A stretch of 7,138 nt of DNA from Oscillatoria sp. Prado101 (GCA_025454445.1 JALOOK010000248.1:1-7138); one strand, 5' to 3'. Numbered from the stretch's first letter, positions 1-5,900 are shown. The notes: generated by a model not told the origin, from the letters alone. Translations and numbers: made by a program.

Positions 1-63
1 CTGCCGTGTATACAGATATATTATCCGTTAAATAAGTCATCCGGTACAGGGATCTGGCGCAAT

Positions 64-870
64 TTAGCCAAAGCGCCCGCTGACGTATTCCTGGGTTGAT
101 TCCTTAGAAGGATTGTGGAAGATAATCTGCGTCTCGTCGTACTCCACGAGATAGCCGATTCGCCCGCCCTTCTCAGTCGGCTCAACATTGAAAAAGGCCG
201 TCATATCCGACACCCGAGAAGCTTGCTGCATGTTGTGCGTCACGATCACAATCGTGTATTGCTGCTTGAGTTCGTGCAGCACCTCCTCAATCCGCAGCGT
301 CGAAATCGGGTCAAGGGCAGAGCACGGCTCGTCCATGAGAATCACGTCAGGCTGAACCGCCAGCGCCCGGGCAATGCACAGCCGCTGCTGCTGGCCCCCA
401 GAAAGGGCCAAACCACTTTGCCGCAGTTTATTTTTAACCTCGTCCCAGAGGGCGGCTTGGCGGAGCGAGCGCTCCACCAACTCATCCATATCCCCCTTAA
501 AGCCATTAATCCGGGGGCCAAAAGCGATATTGTCATAAATCGATTTTGGGAAAGGGTTCGGCTTTTGGAACACCATGCCAATCCGACGCCGCACTTCCAC
601 CGGATCGATTTGGGGGGCGTAGAGGTTTTGACCGTGATAGGAAACCTGACCTTGGACTCGAAAACTCTTGATCAGGTCATTGAGCCGGTTGTAGCAGCGC
701 AGCAGCGTGCTTTTGCCGCACCCCGAAGGCCCAATAAAAGCAGTGATGCGATTTTTGGGGATATCTAAAGAAACATCCCGCAGCGCTAAGAAGTTCCCGT
801 AGTAGACGGACACATTCTGGGCCCGCAAAACGGTTTGAGTTTGATTTAGAATCCGAGTTTTAGAAGTCAT
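64..870 (-). CDS. pstB: Phosphate ABC transporter ATP-binding protein PstB
   Basis: Cytoplasmic ATPase of the high-affinity phosphate importer PstSCAB; it hydrolyses ATP to drive phosphate through the PstA/PstC channel. Taking ATG at 870 gives 268 residues, within the usual PstB length. Visible ABC motifs are Walker A GPSGCGKST (47-55), Q-loop FQKPNPFP (101-108), signature LSGGQQQR (156-163), Walker B VILMDEP (176-182), D-loop SALDP (184-188) and switch histidine THN (H212). The FQKPNPFP and DEPCSALDPIS stretches are characteristic of PstB rather than other ABC ATPases. The frame stays open up to a TTG at 969, with another ATG at 909 (281 residues), but the extra residues show no recognisable PstB sequence, so 870 is preferred. 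No clear Shine-Dalgarno precedes either ATG. It follows pstA on the same strand after 372 bases, so it may be distal in the pst operon or have its own promoter. All catalytic motifs are intact. Confidence 0.97.
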   Translation of the reverse strand: MTSKTRILNQTQTVLRAQNVSVYYGNFLALRDVSLDIPKNRITAFIGPSGCGKSTLLRCYNRLNDLIKSFRVQGQVSYHGQNLYAPQIDPVEVRRRIGMVFQKPNPFPKSIYDNIAFGPRINGFKGDMDELVERSLRQAALWDEVKNKLRQSGLALSGGQQQRLCIARALAVQPDVILMDEPCSALDPISTLRIEEVLHELKQQYTIVIVTHNMQQASRVSDMTAFFNVEPTEKGGRIGYLVEYDETQIIFHNPSKESTQEYVSGRFG

Positions 871-1021
871 AAAATAGTTGCATTCGCGCCTTGCAGTTGA
901 GAGCGACATCAGCCCAGCAGTCTGGAGCGGGCACGCTACTTGTCTGGGGAAGATGGGAGTCAGTCTCAAAATACGGCGGCTAGCTGTGGCAGTGATTTAC
1001 AAAGGAAAGTGTTCTGTCGAG

Positions 1022-1054
1022 TGCCGGTGGAAACGGTAATCCCATCCGCCGGCA
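1022..1054. repeat. Inverted repeat in the pstA-pstB spacer
   Basis: TGCCGGTGG (1022-1030) is matched by CCGCCGGCA (1046-1054). This is a 9-base-pair stem with one G-U wobble in plus-strand RNA (a C-A mismatch in minus-strand RNA) and a 15-base loop. No T-run follows on either strand, so it does not look like an intrinsic terminator. It might be an mRNA-stability hairpin or a relic of a dispersed repeat; the function is unknown. Confidence 0.4.
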
Positions 1055-1190
1055 GTGGCAGTTGAGATGTACAGACGCCACATGTCGCTTCTCTACAGTT
1101 GTGCGGAAAAGGAGATCCTCAAACCCTGTTAGCATATTAACGACATCTGGCTGTATCCATTATTGCATTATCTGCGGCTCCTGAGATATT

Positions 1191-1212
1191 AAAAGCTGCC
1201 CCCTCAGAGCTT
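1191..1212 (-). terminator. Weak terminator-like hairpin after pstA
   Basis: Read on the minus strand about 30 bases past the pstA stop, AAGCT and AGCTT form a 5-base-pair stem around a 10-base loop, followed directly by a short T-run (AAAA at 1191-1194 on the plus strand). The stem is short and AT-containing, so it would be weak or leaky at best. If active it would lower pstB expression relative to pstCA. Confidence 0.25.
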
Positions 1213-1242
1213 AATTTTTACTCAACAAACAAACACGCTTCA

Positions 1243-2136
1243 TCAATAAACTTTCCGAGCCGTTGCCCAGCGAGCCACCGCACTGGTAATCAGAACCAGG
1301 AACACCAGGACTAGGGAAGCCGCCCAGGCTAGCTCCTGCTGATTTTTAAAAGGAGAAGTGGCGAAATTATACACCAAAACTGCCAAAGAAGGCGTGGGCG
1401 CGGACAGAGAAGCAGGCCAAAACTGGGCGAACAGCGCGGTAAACAGCAGGGGTGCGGTTTCTCCAGCGGCGCGAGCGATAGCCAAAGTCGTGCCGGTAAC
1501 AATTGCAGGCATTGCTGCCGGCAGCACCACGAACGCCACCATTTGGAAATTGGTAGCTCCAATGCCCAGCGCGGCTTGCCGGATCTCTAGCGGGACTAAC
1601 TTCAGCGATTCCTCTGTGGCTCGCACAATAATCGGCAGCATCAAAATCGACAGGGCAAACCCCCCAGCCCATGCCGAGAAAGTTTTGGTGAGCAGAACCA
1701 CAACCCCATAAGCAAAGACGCCCACAATAATAGAGGGCACGCCACTGAGGACATTGGTGGCGAAGCGAATCCAGTATGCCAGTTGAGTGTCGGAGGCGAA
1801 CTCGTTTAAATACACCGCTGCCATAATCCCAAAAGGAACGCTGAGCAGTGTGGCAATTCCCACCATGATCAGAGTGCCAACAATGGCATTGCCAAAACCG
1901 CCTCCCTCCACCATTGGCGGCGGCGGAAGTTCCACAAACAAACTGGGGCTGAACCGGCTGAACCCCTGGACAATGACGTAGGACAGTACCGCCAGCAAAG
2001 GCAGCAGCGCAATAGCAGCGCACAGATAGCACAAGCCGGTCATCACTATCCCGAAAAGGGTTCGCGGAGAGGTGGGAGAGCGGGTTAAACCGCTGACAGC
2101 AGACCCAGAAGAGGTCGTATTTTGGGAGCTATTCAT
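1243..2136 (-). CDS. pstA: Phosphate ABC transporter permease PstA
   Basis: One of the two inner-membrane permease subunits of the PstSCAB phosphate importer, pairing with PstC and contacting PstB on the cytoplasmic side. ATG at 2136 gives 297 residues; an in-frame TTG at 2148 would add four residues, and neither has a strong Shine-Dalgarno. The first 25 or so residues are Ser/Thr-rich and polar. Hydrophobic segments lie at roughly 28-56, 84-106, 131-151, 157-171, 203-222 and 270-288, fitting the six-helix permease fold. The cytoplasmic EAA-type loop, which docks on the ATPase, is at about 184-212 (EIRQAALGIGAT followed by the LPAAMPAI end). The ARAAGETAPLLFTA stretch (221-234) is typical of PstA. 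It lies 112 bases downstream of pstC, a spacer containing two palindromic repeats, and is likely co-transcribed with it. No truncation or frameshift is seen. Confidence 0.95.
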   Translation of the reverse strand: MNSSQNTTSSGSAVSGLTRSPTSPRTLFGIVMTGLCYLCAAIALLPLLAVLSYVIVQGFSRFSPSLFVELPPPPMVEGGGFGNAIVGTLIMVGIATLLSVPFGIMAAVYLNEFASDTQLAYWIRFATNVLSGVPSIIVGVFAYGVVVLLTKTFSAWAGGFALSILMLPIIVRATEESLKLVPLEIRQAALGIGATNFQMVAFVVLPAAMPAIVTGTTLAIARAAGETAPLLFTALFAQFWPASLSAPTPSLAVLVYNFATSPFKNQQELAWAASLVLVFLVLITSAVARWATARKVY

Positions 2137-2171
2137 ATCTTGTGACAAGTAACAGCAGGCAATTGAGAGAA

Positions 2172-2237
2172 AGAAACCGGGTTTCTGGCTTTTGATCCCG
2201 GAACTAACCGCCGCCCGTATAAAGAAACCCGGTTTCT
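2172..2237. repeat. Pair of 15-base palindromic repeats between pstC and pstA
   Basis: AGAAACCGGGTTTCT (2172-2186) and AGAAACCCGGTTTCT (2223-2237) are exact reverse complements of each other, and each is itself a 7-base-pair palindrome around one central base. The 36 bases between them allow either two small hairpins or one 15-base-pair stem in the pstC-pstA transcript. From memory, this AGAAACCGGGTTTCT word is a highly iterated dispersed repeat in several filamentous cyanobacterial genomes; I could not check that here. It may affect mRNA stability or the ratio of the two permease subunits. Confidence 0.75.
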
Positions 2238-2248
2238 GCCCAAAGCCG

Positions 2249-3199
2249 CTAAATCCGCTGGACTCGCTGAATCAGCAACTGAGCAAGAATATTGATTAGC
2301 AGCGTCAGGGCAAACAGAATTAAAGCCGCGTACATCAGTGCGGAGACTTGCAAACCGCTGGCCTCGGCAAATTGATTTGCCAGCAGAGAAGCGATGGTGT
2401 TGGAAGGAGCCAAAATAGATAGATTAATATTGTTGGCGTTGCCAATCAACATGGTCACCGCCATCGTTTCGCCCAAAGCTCGCCCCAGGGCTAGCATGAT
2501 TGCGCCCACAATACCAGAAAAGGCAGCCGGCAGTAAAATCTGGAAAATTGTCTCCCAGCGGGTTGCACCTAAGCCGTATGAGGCTTGCCGCAGATCCGGA
2601 GGCAGGGAAATCAGGGCATCCCGGGAGATAGCGGCAATCGTCGGCAGGATCATCACCGCCAGAACCACGGCTGCCGGCAGCATCCCCGGACCTCGCAGCG
2701 GCGTGCTGAAAATCGGCAGCCAGCCGACAGACTCATTCAGCCACGCTCCCACCGGCTTTAACAGCGGAATCAGGACAAAAATGCCCCAAAGTCCGTAGAC
2801 GACGCTGGGAATGGAGGCTAAAAGTTCTACCAGCAGCACCACTACAGCGTTAATCCGTGGGGGCAAAAAGTCTTCGCTGAGGAAAATGGCCACCCCTACG
2901 CCCACCGGCACTGCCAGCAGCAGGGCAATCAGGGAGCTGACCACTGTACCGTAGATCTGGGGTAGCGCCCCGTACTCGTCTTTGACAGGGTTCCAGCTGC
3001 TGCTGAAAATGAAATCGGCACCAAACTCTTGAATGGCCGGGGAAGCCTGGATCGCCACCTGCACCGTCATCCAGATTAAGATGCCGGCTACCGCCAGCGC
3101 AAACAGCTGCGTGAGCCGAATAAACCCCCCATCGAGTGCCCGCCTCAATCCGGAGTTGGACTGGAGGGCTTGCTGAGAGTCTCTTCTGACTGAATTCAT
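2249..3199 (-). CDS. pstC: Phosphate ABC transporter permease PstC
   Basis: Inner-membrane permease subunit of the high-affinity phosphate importer, forming the channel with PstA. ATG at 3199 gives 316 residues, normal for PstC; a TTG at 3211 would add four more. Hydrophobic segments are at about 29-51, 83-106, 117-142, 172-192, 223-250 and 288-311. PstC hallmarks include the periplasmic loop with SSWNPVKDEYGALPQIYGT (67-85), the helix with LLASIPSVVYGLWGI (126-140), the EAA-type loop DLRQASYGLGATRWETIFQ (202-220) that meets PstB, and GRALGETMAVTMLIGN (239-254). No Shine-Dalgarno is evident. It is the first gene of the pst cluster here, and its upstream region carries a Pho-box-like double repeat. 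The gene for the phosphate-binding partner is not adjacent, so it must lie elsewhere if the system is complete. Confidence 0.96.
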   Translation of the reverse strand: MNSVRRDSQQALQSNSGLRRALDGGFIRLTQLFALAVAGILIWMTVQVAIQASPAIQEFGADFIFSSSWNPVKDEYGALPQIYGTVVSSLIALLLAVPVGVGVAIFLSEDFLPPRINAVVVLLVELLASIPSVVYGLWGIFVLIPLLKPVGAWLNESVGWLPIFSTPLRGPGMLPAAVVLAVMILPTIAAISRDALISLPPDLRQASYGLGATRWETIFQILLPAAFSGIVGAIMLALGRALGETMAVTMLIGNANNINLSILAPSNTIASLLANQFAEASGLQVSALMYAALILFALTLLINILAQLLIQRVQRI

Positions 3200-3275
3200 G
3201 ATTATCGCCAATCAACTCTGCAGCCCATTTGCTATCCGTGGGATGAGTGGCCACTTATAGAGGGGCTGCCTATCA

Positions 3276-3281
3276 ATAATA
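3276..3281 (-). promoter_or_regulatory. Candidate -10 box of the pstC promoter
   Basis: Minus-strand TATTAT, matching TATAAT at five of six positions, lies about 77 bases upstream of the pstC ATG. No standard -35 hexamer is found at 16-18 bases; instead that position is covered by the Pho-box-like repeat at 3301-3308, as expected for an activator-dependent promoter. A second hexamer, TATAAG (minus strand, 3254-3259), is an alternative. Confidence 0.45.
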
Positions 3282-3300
3282 CCGGCTGGCGCTCTCTGCT

Positions 3301-3319
3301 GAGTTAAGGGCAGATTAAG
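3301..3319 (-). promoter_or_regulatory. Candidate Pho box (SphR/PhoB-type) upstream of pstC
   Basis: Read on the minus strand, CTTAATCT (3319-3312) and CTTAACTC (3308-3301) are two 8-base direct repeats separated by 3 bases, an 11-base period. Both fit the PyTTAAPyPy core described for the cyanobacterial phosphate regulator SphR; the first also has the following T. The proximal repeat sits over the -35 position relative to TATTAT at 3276-3281. The 8-base slots on either side (3290-3297 and 3323-3330) match poorly, so a third repeat is not evident. The location ahead of a phosphate transporter operon makes chance less likely. Confidence 0.6.
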
Positions 3320-3489
3320 ATCGGCTGCGGGGGGAGATGATATGGGGTCAATACCCACCTTTTCTGGAGCGCTGTGGAGAGAGGGCGGGAATATTCCGTT
3401 AGATTGATTTATTTTTTTTATGAACCGCGCCCGACGCGCCCGTGCGCCAAGAAAGAAGAGGGAAGAGGATGAGGATGGAAAGGTTAATA

Positions 3490-3540
3490 GGGGGAATTGA
3501 CCGGATAGGAGAGGGGGGGTGCGGGGGGAGCTTTTGTGGG
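3490..3540 (+). other. G-rich tract with quadruplex potential
   Basis: On the plus strand there are runs of five G (3490-3494), seven G (3513-3519), six G (3523-3528) and three G (3538-3540). The seven-run and six-run, split into triplets and joined to GGG at 3538 through a 9-base loop, give four G-triplets within 28 bases. This lies upstream of bioB, in its possible leader, and on the opposite strand from pst transcription. Confidence 0.45.
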
Positions 3541-3578
3541 CTGTGAGGCTTGACGGTATTTTAAGGCAGGTTTTAGGG

Positions 3579-3592
3579 CCCGCCCGGGCGGG
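3579..3592. repeat. 14-base perfect GC palindrome upstream of bioB
   Basis: CCCGCCCGGGCGGG is its own reverse complement. As RNA it could form a 5-base-pair stem with a CCGG loop, about 120 bases upstream of the bioB start. It might be an operator-like dyad or a leader hairpin; nothing in the sequence settles which. Confidence 0.5.
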
Positions 3593-3699
3593 GGTGAGAG
3601 AAGCGCCTGCTGGAAGGCACGGAGAGCGATGGAGAGGGGTGCCGGTGGGTCAATCCTCTATTGTAAGTGATAAAATGCCAGCAATTCAGTCACTGTATC

Positions 3700-3705
3700 A
3701 AAGGG
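3700..3705 (+). promoter_or_regulatory. Ribosome-binding site that decides the bioB start
   Basis: AAAGGG ends 6 bases before the GTG at 3712, a reasonable Shine-Dalgarno position. The more upstream in-frame GTG at 3667 has no such motif, which favours 3712 as the start. Confidence 0.5.
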
Positions 3706-3711
3706 CAAAAC

Positions 3712-4839
3712 GTGGTTCAAGCACCGCTATCAACTTCGTGCCATCCGCCAAAAGCTGATTTCTCTGATCTGGGGGTCGCGCCGCTGGCGGGTTGTTCTGA
3801 GCAGCTGCTTTTTGGGCTGGCTCAGCTGGCTGACCGGATTGTCAACGGCTACCGCATTGATCGAGAGGAAGCGCTGGCACTCACCCAGATAGAGGGTGAG
3901 GAGAATATTTTGCTGCTGTGCGCTGCAGCTGACCGGGTGCGGCAAGCCTGTTGCGGCAATACGGTGGATTTGTGTTCGATTATTAATGTTAAGTCCGGCA
4001 ATTGTTCGGAAAATTGCGGCTTCTGCTCTCAATCGGCTCACCATCCGGGTATGGATTCGCCGGTTTATGGGCTGAAATCGACTGAGGAGATTCTGGCTCA
4101 GGCTAAGGCGGCCTCGTCGGCGGGGGCTCGCCGGTTTTGCCTGGTGTCGCAAGGACGGGGTATTAAGTATGGCAGTCCGAAATCGGCTGAGTTTGAGCGG
4201 ATTCTGGAAACTGTGCGCCTGATTGTGGCGGAAACGAGTATCAAGCCTTGCTGCGCTCTGGGCGAGGTGACGCTGGAACAGGCGCAAGCGCTTCGAGATG
4301 CCGGTGTGACGCGCTATAACCACAATCTGGAGAGTTCGGAGAATTTTTTCCCGAATGTGGCGACGACGCACAGCTGGCAAGATCGGGTGGGGACGGTTAA
4401 AAATCTGAAGGAGGCTGGGATTCAGGCTTGCACCGGCGGCATTCTGGGGATGGGGGAAAGTTGGGAAGATCGCGTGGATTTGGCCCTAGCCCTGCGGGAT
4501 CTGGAAGTGGAATCGGTTCCGCTCAACCTGCTCAACCCCCGCGCGGGCACTCCTTTGGAAAATCGCCCCAAACTTGACCCCTATGAGGCTCTCAAGGCGA
4601 TTGCCATTTTTCGCCTGATTTTGCCGGAACAGATTATCCGCTACGCTGGCGGGCGGGAAGCGGTGATGGGCGAGCTGCAAGCTCTGGGGCTGAAAGCCGG
4701 TATCAATGCCATGCTGGTGGGCCACTATCTGACGACTCTGGGCCAACCGCCAGAACATGACCGCACGATGTTAGAATCACTGGGACTCCAGGGTGGAGAA
4801 GCGCCGGTTCCCGGACAGCTGCGCGCCCGCAGGCTTTGA
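3712..4839 (+). CDS. bioB: Biotin synthase BioB
   Basis: Radical SAM enzyme that inserts sulfur into dethiobiotin, the last step of biotin synthesis. A GTG start at 3712 gives 375 residues; GTG at 3667 would give 390, and no ATG is available early in the frame. The radical SAM cluster motif CSENCGFC is seen at C98, C102 and C105. By alignment from memory with E. coli BioB, the [2Fe-2S] ligands correspond to C143 (RFCLV), C180 (KPCCALG), C240 (ACTGGILGMGE) and the arginine of YAGGRE (R315). YNHNLE (202-207) is another BioB hallmark. The first 40 or so residues are poorly conserved and make it slightly longer than E. coli BioB. It lies 15 bases upstream of bioY, forming a likely two-gene operon of biotin synthesis plus uptake. 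It is divergent from the pst genes. No other bio genes are in the window. Confidence 0.97.
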   Translation: MVQAPLSTSCHPPKADFSDLGVAPLAGCSEQLLFGLAQLADRIVNGYRIDREEALALTQIEGEENILLLCAAADRVRQACCGNTVDLCSIINVKSGNCSENCGFCSQSAHHPGMDSPVYGLKSTEEILAQAKAASSAGARRFCLVSQGRGIKYGSPKSAEFERILETVRLIVAETSIKPCCALGEVTLEQAQALRDAGVTRYNHNLESSENFFPNVATTHSWQDRVGTVKNLKEAGIQACTGGILGMGESWEDRVDLALALRDLEVESVPLNLLNPRAGTPLENRPKLDPYEALKAIAIFRLILPEQIIRYAGGREAVMGELQALGLKAGINAMLVGHYLTTLGQPPEHDRTMLESLGLQGGEAPVPGQLRARRL

Positions 4840-4854
4840 AATTTGAGAGTTTCG

Positions 4855-5499
4855 ATGGGTTCAAAGTCCAGAAAGACACCGCCGGTGAACAGTTCTGTTA
4901 AAGGGGAAAACCCCTTTTTCCCAATCCACTTGTCTCCGACTCTGGAATTGCTGTGGGCTGTGATTGGCTTGCTGCTGACTGTTGGCTGCACGTTTCTCAA
5001 AGCCTCTATTGCCAGCCCTTTCTGGGATTGGTGGCCTTCGGGGATTCACACTCAATCTCTGGGCATCACTTTTCAAATTGGTGCGGTGCTGCTGACCGGC
5101 TGTATGGGGGGCAAAAATGCCGGTGCGCTCTCCCAAATTGCCTATCTGGCACTGGGGTTGGCGGGCATGCAGGTGTTTACTGACGGTGGCGGTTTCGGCT
5201 ATCTGGCCAAACCTACTTTTGGCTATTTGCTGGGCTTTGTTCCGGGAGCTTGGGTGTGCGGCTGGCTGGCTTTTCAAACCCCCCGCCGGCTGGAGTTTCT
5301 TGCTTTAAGCTGTATGATTGGCTTGCTGGTAATTCATCTGGCCGGTTTGAGCGCTCTGGCGCTGAAATTCTCGTTTAATGAAGACTTGCTGCTGCCGGCT
5401 GCCGTTACCTATTCGCTAGATCCAATGCCGAGCCAGCTGGCGGTTGTCTGCGCTGTTACAGTGCTGGCTTTTGTCTTGCGCCTGCTAATGTTTTATTAA
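4855..5499 (+). CDS. bioY: Biotin transporter BioY (S-component)
   Basis: Integral membrane protein that binds and imports biotin, either alone or with shared ECF energy-coupling subunits. ATG at 4855 gives 214 residues; an in-frame TTG at 4843, 3 bases after the bioB stop, would add four residues, and only a weak GAGAG precedes the ATG. After a polar stretch of about 28 residues come hydrophobic segments at about 30-50, 69-84, 90-107, 120-140, 147-169 and 193-213. The BioY family core is clear: ITFQIGAVLLTGCMGGKNAGALSQ (71-94), AYLALGLAGMQVFTDGGG (96-113) and KPTFGYLLGFVPGAW (119-133). No EcfT or EcfA gene adjoins, so it is either a solitary BioY or relies on components encoded elsewhere. 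The 15-base gap to bioB indicates co-transcription. The reading frame is intact. Confidence 0.93.
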   Translation: MGSKSRKTPPVNSSVKGENPFFPIHLSPTLELLWAVIGLLLTVGCTFLKASIASPFWDWWPSGIHTQSLGITFQIGAVLLTGCMGGKNAGALSQIAYLALGLAGMQVFTDGGGFGYLAKPTFGYLLGFVPGAWVCGWLAFQTPRRLEFLALSCMIGLLVIHLAGLSALALKFSFNEDLLLPAAVTYSLDPMPSQLAVVCAVTVLAFVLRLLMFY

Positions 5500-5517
5500 G
5501 CGCTCACCGCCGCGCTT
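5498..5517 (+). terminator. Possible hairpin after bioY
   Basis: AAGCGC (5498-5503) and GCGCTT (5512-5517) form a 6-base-pair stem with an 8-base loop overlapping the bioY stop codon. No T-run follows directly; a second very short stem ACCC/GGGT (5535-5538 and 5545-5548) followed by TTT lies just after. Either could help end the bioBY transcript, but both are weak. Confidence 0.25.
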
Positions 5518-5697
5518 CGGCAGGCATGAATGTCACCCCAGTTAGGGTTTTCTGCTGGAAATCGCTGCCACAATCGGTAACAATTTTTGACAGTAATTTC
5601 CGGTGTTTTCAGACAATGTTAATTTTTGCCAAAAGTGCTAAAAGAGAGTAAGGAAGATAGTTGTGATTATAATAGAATAAGCTGTCGCATGTTTGTA

Positions 5698-5787
5698 GTA
5701 GGGGCGGGTTCACCAATATCTGATAGCGAAGCGATGCGCGGCACGCGCATTACTTCGTAGAGACATTTTAGGTAAACCAGCCCCTAC
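5698..5787. repeat. Nested inverted-repeat element (dispersed, MITE-like)
   Basis: The outer arms GTAGGGGCGGGTTCACC (5698-5714) and GGTAAACCAGCCCCTAC (5771-5787) are inverted repeats matching at 15 of 17 positions. Inside, GCGAAGCGATGCGCG (5726-5740) and CGCGCATTACTTCGT (5744-5758) pair at 12 of 15 positions around a 3-base loop. The two gaps between outer and inner arms are 11 and 12 bases, so the whole unit of 90 bases folds symmetrically. There is no coding capacity. From memory, words like GTAGGGGCGGGTT and AGCGAAGCGATGC are frequent dispersed repeats in filamentous cyanobacteria, so this is most likely a non-autonomous repeat copy. Confidence 0.75.
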
Positions 5788-5799
5788 CGGCCCTACCGG
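5782..5799. repeat. 9-base tandem duplication at the element edge
   Basis: CCCTACCGG occurs twice head to tail (5782-5790 and 5791-5799). The first copy overlaps the right outer arm of the inverted-repeat element, and the run is followed by the palindrome GGGCCC (5801-5806). It could be slippage or an edge of the mobile repeat. Confidence 0.6.
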
Positions 5800-5894
5800 C
5801 GGGCCCTTAAGGAAGGAGCGCATAATTTTCATATTTGGCGGTGTGCGCAGTTACGAAGTGAATGCCTGGAAGGGGAATGAGGGAAAAACTGGCC

Positions 5895-5900
5895 TATAAT
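5895..5900 (+). promoter_or_regulatory. Candidate -10 box of the lspA promoter
   Basis: A perfect TATAAT lies about 90 bases before the lspA ATG. No good -35 hexamer is found 16-18 bases upstream (the sequence there is G-rich), so an activator or a -35-independent promoter would be needed. A second TATAAT at 5668-5673 could start a longer transcript running through the repeat element. Confidence 0.45.

Larger units (their letters stand above)
871..1242. other. Long spacer between pstA and pstB
   Basis: This 372-base stretch between the pstA stop and the chosen pstB start contains no convincing gene. The part nearest pstB (871-969) is open in the pstB frame but looks non-coding. Seen here: a weak hairpin followed by T residues just after pstA (1191-1212), a 9-base-pair inverted repeat (1022-1054), and the octamer GTGGCAGT occurring twice (986-993 and 1055-1062). 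I found no clear sigma-70 promoter or Pho box for pstB, although AT-rich patches near 1130-1175 could hide one. Confidence 0.6.
3200..3711. other. Divergent intergenic region between pstC and bioB
   Basis: About 510 bases with no gene I can support. From the pstC side it holds the candidate -10 and Pho box (3276-3319), a 10-base palindrome GGAATATTCC (3388-3397), a run of eight T (3412-3419), a 9-base-period repeat CGCGCCCG twice (3426-3433 and 3435-3442), a purine-rich stretch (3449-3483), G-runs (3490-3540), a GC palindrome (3579-3592) and a short inverted repeat GGCAC/GTGCC (3616-3620 and 3639-3643). A possible bioB -10 is TAAAAT at 3671-3676, with only a poor -35. The density of structure may indicate a long structured bioB leader. 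Confidence 0.5.

Noticed and set aside
1..63. Sequence left of the pstB stop
   Set aside because: Too short to interpret; AT-rich with no clear terminator or coding signal.
115..768. Long open frame on the plus strand opposite pstB
   Set aside because: It lies wholly antisense to a well-conserved ABC ATPase and its product shows no recognisable domain; it is a shadow of the pstB codon pattern.
1358..2032. Open frames of up to about 220 codons overlapping pstA on both strands
   Set aside because: The pstA frame has clear permease helices and an EAA loop; the others have no motif and reflect its base composition.
3481..3492. A further Pho-box-like word (ATTAACCT on the minus strand)
   Set aside because: Single octamer with a non-matching first base, no partner at 11-base spacing, and nearly 300 bases from pstC.
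3667..3711. Upstream GTG extension of bioB (15 extra residues)
   Set aside because: No Shine-Dalgarno before 3667, while AAAGGG sits 6 bases before the GTG at 3712; kept only as an alternative.
3519..3758. 79-codon open frame upstream of and into bioB
   Set aside because: Arg/Gly-rich product from G-rich DNA, no ribosome-binding site, and it overlaps the bioB start in another frame.
5587..5592. Perfect TTGACA -35 hexamer after bioY
   Set aside because: No -10-like hexamer at 16-18 bases; the nearest TATAAT is about 75 bases downstream.
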